Shown here one piece after another: positions 1 to 5,166 of a DNA stretch of 5,166 nt. This stretch comes from an uncultured Lachnospiraceae bacterium (lineage in GTDB: Bacteria > Bacillota > Clostridia > Lachnospirales > Lachnospiraceae): the NCBI GenBank assembly GCA_910588565.1, contig CAJUPF010000122.1:1-5166 (forward strand). Reading direction: 5' to 3'. The first letter of the stretch is position 1, and each line of letters opens with the position of its first letter. The position numbers and the translations under genes are program-made. The notes below the pieces were generated by a model. It saw only the letters and a program-made list of their open reading frames with translations. It made no database searches and had not been told where the DNA came from.

Positions 1-6
1 CAGGAA

Positions 7-30
7 TCCGCGGACACGGATGTCCGCGGA
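7..30. repeat. Perfect inverted repeat (10-bp stem, 4-nt loop)
   Basis: TCCGCGGACA at 7-16 and TGTCCGCGGA at 21-30 are exact reverse complements separated by CGGA; seven of the ten pairs are G-C. As RNA it would be a very stable hairpin on either strand. No T-run follows on the plus side, and on the minus side the next bases are TTCCTG, so it is not a standard terminator. It is probably part of the larger element at 1-186. Confidence 0.85.
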
Positions 31-31
31 A

Positions 32-65
32 GCCCTGGCCACGCCATGGACGGCGTGTTTAGGGC
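32..65. repeat. Two-part inverted repeat with symmetric internal loop
   Basis: The outer arms GCCCT (32-36) and AGGGC (61-65) and the inner arms CACGCC (40-45) and GGCGTG (52-57) are exact complements. A 3-by-3 internal loop (37-39 against 58-60) separates them, and a 6-nt apical loop lies at 46-51. Pairing can extend outward as GGAA (28-31) with TTCC (68-71) past a 2-nt bulge, but that would compete with the adjacent hairpin at 7-30. Confidence 0.75.
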
Positions 66-224
66 GGTTCCGTCCACATGGTAAAAACTTCCTGGGACTG
101 CTTAGAAGCTCTTGATCCTGAGCATCGGAACAAAATAAATTCCCTTCGCCCTGGTCTCTCCCTGACGGACGCTTCGCCGCTCCCCCTATAATCTTACAAC
201 AAAATCTCAAAAAACCTAAACCAT

Positions 225-259
225 AACAAAAGGAGATATCACTGTTCCGTCATATCTCC
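225..259 (-). terminator. Probable rho-independent terminator of the operon
   Basis: Read on the minus strand, GGAGATAT (259-252), a 12-nt loop and ATATCTCC (239-232) form a perfect 8-bp stem, followed directly by TTTTGTT (231-225). It begins 48 nt after the lipoprotein stop, where the operon should end. The stem has only three G-C pairs and the loop is long, so termination may be leaky. There is no T-run on the other side, so it would act only on the leftward transcript. Confidence 0.65.
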
Positions 260-307
260 CTCTGCTGATAAACTATTTTCTGGTTCTGCTGTAAATCCGA
301 CGCCAGG

Positions 308-1315
308 TTAATTCAGCTTTTCTAGTATCGTATCCACATCCTCCTTTTGCACAAGGAAGCGCTCCTGTCCGTTTACGCTTACACGCAGGGACTCTTCATC
401 CAATGCATAATACTTGACTTCCAGATCCGACGCACCTTCCAGATTCCGGTAAAACTGCAGGGAAAGAACCGGTTCCTGGTCATTTGGAATCTTTGCCTCC
501 CCTTCTGTTTCTCCGGTAATTCTGACATCAAGCAGTTCCCCATACATCGTATGGAATTCTTTCTCTGTCACAGATTCCTGATCTACCATCCATGCGTTTT
601 CTTCCTGCTCCATACGATGCGTCTCTTCTCCGGCCGTGATCCAGATTTCTGAAACCGTATCCACATTGATAAGCGCAGGAATTTTCAAAATATACTGAAA
701 AGGTTCTGGATTTAAAACAGTATCCAGCAAGAGCTGGTTTACAAGCATAATTTCTTCTGATCCGGCCATTGACACATAATAATTGCCCTGTCCGTCCGAA
801 TCGCCAATCAGAATTGTTTTTGCCAGATCTGGTTTTGCTGCGCCTTTTTCTCCATCCTTCTGATCCTTTACACAGGCAAGAAATACAGATGTCCCCGTAT
901 CTAAAAGCCCCGCTTCTTCCGGCGAAATTCCTTCTGCTTTGGTTCCTCCAAGCATCGCAACCGTACCAAACAAATCGTATAATTCTTCCGTATTGACCGC
1001 TACCATAGAGCGATAGGGTACGGAAATATCCCAGTAATCAAAGGTATCCTTTTCCTCCCTGGGCTCATAAGAAACTGCAAATACCACTGTTCCATCCTTT
1101 TGGATCTCCATTCCCCGGATCGCATTGGCGCTTACTCCTCCAAATCCGTCATCCTCTGGCAGTTCTTCCTTCCAGTCCGCCAGATGATTCTCCGGTTCCG
1201 TAATCTGCAGTTTTCTTTCGTCCGTTTCCTTTGCCGTTCCACAGCCTGCCAGACACAATACCGCCAGAACTGCCAAAAGGCACAACGTTTTTTGTGTCTT
1301 TCCCGCTCCTATCAT
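308..1315 (-). CDS. Secreted lipoprotein with DUF4340-like sequence
   Basis: The 335-residue protein has a lipoprotein signal peptide: a basic N-terminus (K6, K9), a hydrophobic stretch at 11-22 and the lipobox LAGC at 22-25, predicting lipid attachment at C25 and anchoring on the outer face of the membrane. The mature part resembles DUF4340. It has KTILIGD at 166-172, then GNYYV at 177-181 and a short spacer to LVNQLLLD, followed by NVDTVSEIWITAGEETHRM from 217, which resembles the repeated strand pattern of that family. No catalytic motif is visible. DUF4340 proteins are typically encoded with GldA/GldG-type ABC transporter parts; none is visible here, and the molecular role is unknown. The ATG at 1315 is chosen because AGGAGA lies 10 nt upstream and the signal peptide follows directly. 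It starts 41 nt after the xylosidase stop with no terminator between, so it is probably the last gene of the operon. The lipoprotein call is firm; the DUF4340 assignment is moderately sure. Confidence 0.88.
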   Translation of the reverse strand: MIGAGKTQKTLCLLAVLAVLCLAGCGTAKETDERKLQITEPENHLADWKEELPEDDGFGGVSANAIRGMEIQKDGTVVFAVSYEPREEKDTFDYWDISVPYRSMVAVNTEELYDLFGTVAMLGGTKAEGISPEEAGLLDTGTSVFLACVKDQKDGEKGAAKPDLAKTILIGDSDGQGNYYVSMAGSEEIMLVNQLLLDTVLNPEPFQYILKIPALINVDTVSEIWITAGEETHRMEQEENAWMVDQESVTEKEFHTMYGELLDVRITGETEGEAKIPNDQEPVLSLQFYRNLEGASDLEVKYYALDEESLRVSVNGQERFLVQKEDVDTILEKLN

Positions 1316-1325
1316 CCTATAACCG

Positions 1326-1331
1326 TCTCCT
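1326..1331 (-). promoter_or_regulatory. Ribosome binding site of the lipoprotein gene
   Basis: AGGAGA on the minus strand lies 10 nt before the ATG at 1315. It sits in the 41-nt gap after the xylosidase gene and supports the start that yields a complete lipoprotein signal peptide. I see neither a hairpin with a T-run nor a convincing promoter in this gap. Confidence 0.75.
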
Positions 1332-1356
1332 GTCTTTTTCTATGTGCGTTCTTCTG

Positions 1357-2982
1357 CTAGTCACACAGCAATTCTTCATATCTGAAATAATCAAAATCCG
1401 CCGGAATTTTTGTTCCAAGCCCGTCGACATTCATCATACCTACGAAAGCCCCGGTAAATGCCGCATCGTATACCGCTTTGATATATTCATCCGATAATTT
1501 TGCCGAGTCAAAGATATACGGCGTTTTATGCCATGTATCCCCATCAAAAGAATACAGATACTGGTAGGAAATGCCCCGCACTTCTACTTTTAGGTAAACA
1601 TACGCTGCATCTTTTGGCACCGGGACTGGTTCTTCCTCGTATACACTGAATGTTTTGCCCAGATCCGTACTGACCACATCAATCACTCTGCCATAGTTCT
1701 CATTCCAGGTCACCTGGATACAGGACCAGTTCTGCGTATTATAGTAGCAGGTCAGTCCGGCAAACTGCTGGATTGTGCTCGGGTGATACTCCATCTTTAC
1801 TTCCGCATCAAAACAAAACGACTGCCACCTTCTGGCGATATGCGCCTGTTTATAAGTCGAAGCCAGTGAAAAATGTCCATACAGCCGCAGATGCCCCGGC
1901 CTGTCTTTTAAAGAAAGCATATCTTCGCCAAGCGGCGTCCGCAGGCTCTGGAAATGGATATTCAGCTCCTGGCTGTCAAAATCATCGGTTCCTGGCCAGG
2001 TCGGCTCCCAGTTCTGTTCTTTTATGCCCGCTGGCGCTTCCACTTCCGCCGTACCAGTATGGCCGCCAACAATATGAGGCCAGCCTTCTTTATCCCAGGT
2101 CACCTTCTGAATCCCTGTCTCTCTTCCAAGCGGACACCAGCCTCTTGGGTCTACCATAGATTCCGTACTGTGATGCAGCGGCCTTCCCATCAGATGTGTA
2201 AAATACCACTCTCCTGCCTGCGTCTGTACCAAAGAACCATGTCCGGCCTTTTGAATCGGATGATACGGCGCATCCAATGTCGTTAAAAACGGCTCTCCCG
2301 GCTGTGTGACAAATGTATCATGCAGGCCTTTAGCCCTGGCTACCCGTTCCTGATGGGCATACACGGTACCGCCCTGGGCTACAAACAGATAATAATATCC
2401 GTTTAATTTATAAATATGGGGGCCTTCCGTAAATTTCTCCTCCGTACCCTTGTAGAGCAGCCAGGGTTCTCCAACCAGACGGCCTTCTGTTTCTGAAAAT
2501 TCCGTACACATAATGCCATAGAACGGATGATGAAAACTTCTGGGGTCCCAGTACTGATTCACCAGATATTTCCTGCCGTCCTCATCATGGAATAATGAAG
2601 CGTCAAATCCTGCCGTATTCAGATAAACCGGATCGGACCACGGTCCCATAATATCCTCCGCTGTAATCAGATAATTGATACAGTCTTTAAAGGAACCGTC
2701 CGTTACCTTGACATCCGTATACACCAGATAAAACTTTCCATTATGCCAGGAGAGATCCGGTGCCCAGATTCCGCCGGAATCCAGATTGCCTGTCATATCC
2801 AAAAGCCGCTGTTCCTTCAGCGGATAGGTAATCAGTTTCCAGTTTACCAGATCCTTTGACATATGGATTCGGACTCCGGGCCACCATTCAAAGGTGGAAC
2901 TTGCAATATAATAGGTATCGTCAACTCGTACTATACTTGGATCAGGATGAAATCCTGAAAGAATTGGATTTTTGATTTTCAT
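1357..2982 (-). CDS. xynB: GH43 beta-xylosidase (possible alpha-L-arabinofuranosidase side activity)
   Basis: The enzyme removes xylose from the non-reducing end of xylo-oligosaccharides by an inverting mechanism. The 541 residues match the length and layout of GH43 xylosidases such as Bacillus XynB and Selenomonas SXA. Residues 1 to about 310 are the five-bladed propeller. The catalytic triad is complete: general base D14 (in GFHPDPS), pKa modulator D127 (in GFDASLF) and general acid E186 (in FTEGPH), at the same numbers as in SXA. H248 (KAGHGS) and R287 (LGRET) correspond to conserved substrate-contact residues. Residues about 334-536 are the C-terminal concanavalin-like beta-sandwich of this subfamily. 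There is no signal peptide, so it should work in the cytoplasm on imported oligosaccharides. The ATG at 2982 has AAGGAGA upstream and lies 23 nt after the regulator stop, which indicates co-transcription. FEWWPGV at 31-37 differs slightly from the FEWFPGV I expect in relatives. Specificity (xylosidase versus arabinofuranosidase) cannot be settled from sequence. Confidence 0.95.
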   Translation of the reverse strand: MKIKNPILSGFHPDPSIVRVDDTYYIASSTFEWWPGVRIHMSKDLVNWKLITYPLKEQRLLDMTGNLDSGGIWAPDLSWHNGKFYLVYTDVKVTDGSFKDCINYLITAEDIMGPWSDPVYLNTAGFDASLFHDEDGRKYLVNQYWDPRSFHHPFYGIMCTEFSETEGRLVGEPWLLYKGTEEKFTEGPHIYKLNGYYYLFVAQGGTVYAHQERVARAKGLHDTFVTQPGEPFLTTLDAPYHPIQKAGHGSLVQTQAGEWYFTHLMGRPLHHSTESMVDPRGWCPLGRETGIQKVTWDKEGWPHIVGGHTGTAEVEAPAGIKEQNWEPTWPGTDDFDSQELNIHFQSLRTPLGEDMLSLKDRPGHLRLYGHFSLASTYKQAHIARRWQSFCFDAEVKMEYHPSTIQQFAGLTCYYNTQNWSCIQVTWNENYGRVIDVVSTDLGKTFSVYEEEPVPVPKDAAYVYLKVEVRGISYQYLYSFDGDTWHKTPYIFDSAKLSDEYIKAVYDAAFTGAFVGMMNVDGLGTKIPADFDYFRYEELLCD

Positions 2983-2990
2983 TGCTTTCT

Positions 2991-2997
2991 TCTCCTT
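2991..2997 (-). promoter_or_regulatory. Ribosome binding site of the GH43 gene
   Basis: AAGGAGA on the minus strand lies 8 nt before the ATG at 2982, within the 23-nt gap after the regulator stop. It is a near-perfect Shine-Dalgarno sequence and fixes the start codon. The gap leaves no room for a separate promoter or terminator. Confidence 0.8.
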
Positions 2998-3005
2998 ATC
3001 ACTTG

Positions 3006-4577
3006 CTATCCCTGCCCTTTCTGCAGCATTTCCCGGTATTTCGTAGGCGATACGCCGGTATGCTTTTTAAAAGCAAGGGAAAAATAATTGGTGTCATTAT
3101 AGCCTACCATCATGGCGATTTTACCTGCTTTTATCGTAGTCGTCTCCAGAAGAATCCGGGATTTTTCAATCCGTTTCTTCACGATATATTCATTGCAGCC
3201 TTCGTTCATCACTTTTTTAAACAACCTGGAAAAATAGTTGGGCGATACATAAAACTGCTCTGCGAGTTTTGCAACCGACAAATCCGCTTCCAGATGTTCA
3301 TCGATATACCGTCTTGCACTGGTGATAATTTCATGCTGTTCTTTTTCCTCCCGAAACACCAGCTTGCGGATAAACATAGAAGTCATTTCCAGCGTCTCTT
3401 CCCGATCTGCGCCTGTCAGCGCCTTCATCAGGGATTCAATCCGGTTGTCTACCATTTCCCCTGTTTCCATAATACTTGTAAAATAGATACCGGAAGCAAT
3501 ATCAAAACACCATTTCTGCACCTGCCCCCTGGACAAGTTATAGGATCTGGTCGCCTGGCAGAACTTTTCATAGATATGCATCACCCGGTTCCCGTCTGCG
3601 ATATTTGCAATTATGCTCTGTTTAAATTCCCGGTAAATATCATGGATTAACTGATCCCTGTTCTGTTCCCTGCCGGATTTTACGATATCCCGGAAGCCCT
3701 CTCTCTCCTGCGACAGAAGATACATGGCGTCATTATAAGATACAAACAGATTATCCAGGCCTTCCGATTCACTTCCCAATACCACTCTTGGCCTGAAATC
3801 ACATTCATTTTCCAGAATTTCCGCCAGTTCCTCTAACAGCTCTGTCACATCCCATTCCGTATCGGAGCTGTAAAGCGCCAGTATAATCTTTCCGTCATCA
3901 TCGGAAAACGTGATTCCGGCGCGGCGCGCGTCAATCAAATCCATACAGATATTTTTCATCGTAAGCAGTTCAAAATCCCGATCGGATTCTTTGCCGCTGC
4001 CCATCTGAATTTCCGGAATCAAAATCGCAATCTCCATAAGCTTTTTTCGTTCTGCGGTAAGCTCTTCGGGATAACAAATGCCTTCTTTCTCCATCCGCTG
4101 ATGCACCAAAGCCCGCATAAACCGTTCCATCGCTGCCTGGCGTTTGGAACCTTCCGTTCTTAAATTCGCCTGAATCTGCTCCTGGCGGATGCGGATTTCT
4201 TCGAGCGCGTCAATCTGTTCTTTTATACTTTCCACCAGTTCTTCTTCGTCTACCGGCTTTAAAAGGAAATTCTGTATCCGCATCTGCAGGCACTGTCTGG
4301 CATATTCAAACTTATCATATCCTGTCAATACCAGAACCCGCATTTCTTCTTGGCTGTAACGGCTGCGGATTTTTTCCATAAGCGTCAGTCCTGACATTTC
4401 TGACATACTGATATCGGTCAGTACAATCTGAGGCTGTTCTTTCTCGATCACTGCCAGAGCTTCCATGGCGGACGCCGCTGTATAAACTTCCTGGATTCCC
4501 AGCCTGCTCCAGTCAATTCCATTTTTAATTCCCATGCGGATCATTCTTTCATCATCCACAATCAGCAGCTTATACAT
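3006..4577 (-). CDS. YesN-like response regulator with AraC-type DNA-binding domain
   Basis: This is a cytoplasmic transcription factor switched by phosphorylation from the adjacent kinase. The 523 residues fit the YesN class. Residues 1-120 form a receiver domain with the acidic pair D8-D9, the phospho-acceptor D55 (in VLTDISM), T85 and K107 (in LLKP), all in the expected places. Residues about 120-145 are charged and probably helical. Residues about 180-300 resemble the degenerate GGDEF-like region of CdaR/PucR-type regulators, with the pattern GLDNLFVSYNDAMYLL near 273-288. Residues about 413-516 are the two helix-turn-helix units of AraC/XylS regulators: DLSVAKLAEQFYVSPNYFS at 432-450, and KIAMMVGYNDTNYF followed by GVSPTKYRE at 486-516. 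The ATG at 4577 overlaps the kinase stop (ATGTATAA), suggesting translational coupling. Likely targets are sugar uptake and hydrolase genes, possibly this operon; that is inference from context. Confidence 0.96.
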   Translation of the reverse strand: MYKLLIVDDERMIRMGIKNGIDWSRLGIQEVYTAASAMEALAVIEKEQPQIVLTDISMSEMSGLTLMEKIRSRYSQEEMRVLVLTGYDKFEYARQCLQMRIQNFLLKPVDEEELVESIKEQIDALEEIRIRQEQIQANLRTEGSKRQAAMERFMRALVHQRMEKEGICYPEELTAERKKLMEIAILIPEIQMGSGKESDRDFELLTMKNICMDLIDARRAGITFSDDDGKIILALYSSDTEWDVTELLEELAEILENECDFRPRVVLGSESEGLDNLFVSYNDAMYLLSQEREGFRDIVKSGREQNRDQLIHDIYREFKQSIIANIADGNRVMHIYEKFCQATRSYNLSRGQVQKWCFDIASGIYFTSIMETGEMVDNRIESLMKALTGADREETLEMTSMFIRKLVFREEKEQHEIITSARRYIDEHLEADLSVAKLAEQFYVSPNYFSRLFKKVMNEGCNEYIVKKRIEKSRILLETTTIKAGKIAMMVGYNDTNYFSLAFKKHTGVSPTKYREMLQKGQG

Positions 4578-5166
4578 CCCGTATGTTCCCCCTGTTCTCC
4601 TCTTTTATCTCAAAAGGCAGGCGAATTTTTACCGTTACTCCGCCGTGTTCATTTTGGTAATAATGCAGCCCATACTCCGCCCCAAACATCAATTCAATCC
4701 GCTTGTTTACATTTCTTACGCCGTATCCAAATGTTTCGTCATACTGGGAAATCGACTGGTTCATTTCATCGATTTTCTCTGCCGGCATACCAGAACCGCT
4801 GTCGGCAAGGAAAATACAGACCGCATCTCCCTTTCTCTGAAGGCTCAGGATTACCTTTCCTTTCCCTCCTTCTTTGATACGGATTCCGTGGTATATCGCG
4901 TTTTCAACCAAAGGCTGCAGCGTCATTTTGGGTATCTGCACCTGATAGTAGTCTTTTGCAATCTGATCCTCTAACACAATAATATTGTCATAACGCATAT
5001 TCTGGATTACCAGATAGGAACGGATATGTTCCAATTCCTGGCCCAGCGGAATCAGTTCTTTTCCCCGGCTTAAACAAATCCGGTAATACTGCGCCATCGC
5101 CTTTACCATTGTAGATATTTCTTTATTGCCGTCCGCCACCGCCTGCCAGTGTATGCTTTCTAAGGT
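4570..5166 (-). CDS. YesM-like sensor histidine kinase, C-terminal part (cut by right edge)
   Basis: This is the cytoplasmic end of a membrane sensor kinase that should phosphorylate the regulator encoded next. The frame is open to the right edge and gives 198 residues. It begins TLESIHWQAVADG, the sequence that follows the phospho-accepting HFLYN motif in the His_kinase family of YesM/LytS-type kinases; that histidine and all sensor and membrane segments lie outside the window. An in-frame GTG at 5139 is internal, not the start. The ATPase domain follows: the N box LQPLVENAIYHG at visible residues 83-94, the G1 box DSGSGMP at 122-128 (most relatives have DNG), and the G2 box GYGVRNVNKRIELMFG at 147-162. 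The stop at 4572-4570 lies inside the first codons of the regulator gene, which supports a cognate pair. The family is clear; the sensed ligand is unknown, and a plant-polysaccharide sugar is only inferred from the xylosidase downstream. Confidence 0.95.
   Translation of the reverse strand, partial: TLESIHWQAVADGNKEISTMVKAMAQYYRICLSRGKELIPLGQELEHIRSYLVIQNMRYDNIIVLEDQIAKDYYQVQIPKMTLQPLVENAIYHGIRIKEGGKGKVILSLQRKGDAVCIFLADSGSGMPAEKIDEMNQSISQYDETFGYGVRNVNKRIELMFGAEYGLHYYQNEHGGVTVKIRLPFEIKEENRGNIRDV
4588..4593 (-). promoter_or_regulatory. Ribosome binding site of the response regulator, inside the kinase gene
   Basis: On the minus strand AGGGGG lies 10 nt before the ATG at 4577 and is built from kinase codons (Arg-Gly near its C-terminus). 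The spacing is slightly long and the match imperfect. Together with the 8-nt gene overlap this suggests that ribosomes ending the kinase help start the regulator. Confidence 0.5.

Larger units (their letters stand above)
1..186. other. GC-rich structured intergenic element, cut by left edge
   Basis: This stretch has no credible coding frame and is much richer in GC than the AT-rich spacer at 187-231. It contains a perfect 10-bp hairpin (7-30), a two-part stem (32-65), shorter possible stems such as GCTC/GAGC at 108-111 and 120-123, and the heptamer GCCCTGG twice (32-38 and 148-154). CCGTCCA at 71-77 could also pair with TGGACGG at 47-53, so alternative folds are possible. The density of dyad symmetry suggests a dispersed intergenic repeat of the host genome or a structured RNA. 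The boundary near 186 is set only by the composition change, the left boundary is outside the window, and the functional strand is unknown. I do not recognise it as a named RNA family. Confidence 0.5.

Noticed and set aside
187..192. A perfect TATAAT on the plus strand that could be a -10 box for an antisense transcript toward the lipoprotein gene.
   Set aside because: The best upstream candidate, CTGACG at 162-167, matches the -35 consensus at four of six positions with a 19-nt spacer. In AT-rich spacer DNA this is likely chance.
67..251. The octamer GTTCCGTC at 67-74 and again at 244-251, in the terminator loop.
   Set aside because: One shared 8-mer within about 300 bases is expected by chance and the flanks do not match.
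1..307. A CRISPR array, tRNA or rRNA in the gene-free left end.
   Set aside because: There are no regularly spaced direct repeats, no cloverleaf with TTCGA-like arm and no rRNA signature; the inverted repeats differ from one another.
1773..2286. Two overlapping plus-strand open frames opposite the xylosidase.
   Set aside because: Both are antisense to conserved GH43 sequence, have no clear ribosome binding site and show no family features.
2982..3650. A 222-codon open frame on the plus strand opposite the response regulator gene.
   Set aside because: It lies entirely antisense to strongly conserved AraC-regulator sequence, and its translation is rich in Phe, His and Cys with no recognisable domain. 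It is a shadow frame.
5137..5139. GTG as a start codon for a 189-residue kinase.
   Set aside because: The upstream in-frame residues TLESIHWQA continue the conserved kinase sequence to the window edge, so the GTG is an internal valine and the gene is cut by the window.

Overview
The window looks like part of a genome from a gut or rumen Firmicute, most likely Clostridia/Lachnospiraceae. That is an inference from moderate GC content, strong AGGAG-type ribosome binding sites, tightly packed genes, and gene families typical of that group (a YesM/YesN-type two-component system beside a hemicellulose-degrading enzyme). I cannot name a species.

All genes are on the minus strand, so transcription runs from the right edge to the left. 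In transcription order there are four genes. (1) 5166-4570 is the C-terminal part of a YesM-like sensor histidine kinase whose N-terminal half lies beyond the right edge. (2) 4577-3006 is a YesN-like response regulator (receiver domain, middle region, AraC-type DNA-binding domain); it overlaps the kinase by 8 nt. (3) 2982-1357 is an intracellular GH43 beta-xylosidase starting 23 nt after the regulator. (4) 1315-308 is a secreted lipoprotein with DUF4340-like sequence starting 41 nt after the xylosidase. A hairpin followed by a T-run at about 259-225 probably ends the transcript. No promoter is visible between the genes, so the four are read as one operon whose promoter lies to the right of the window.

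The likely logic is that the membrane kinase senses an extracellular cue, perhaps a xylan- or arabinoxylan-derived sugar, and phosphorylates the AraC-type regulator. The regulator would then control genes for uptake and breakdown of xylo-oligosaccharides. The xylosidase has no signal peptide and should act on imported oligosaccharides in the cytoplasm. The lipoprotein is the odd member, because DUF4340 proteins usually accompany a Gld-type ABC transporter that is not visible here.

Positions 1-307 hold no gene. The part from 1 to about 186 is clearly more GC-rich than the AT-rich stretch that follows and is full of inverted repeats. It looks like one end of a structured intergenic element, either a dispersed repeat or a non-coding RNA, continuing past the left edge. 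This is the least explained part of the window. The coding part is well understood at the family level and I see no convincing new defence or mobile system in it.
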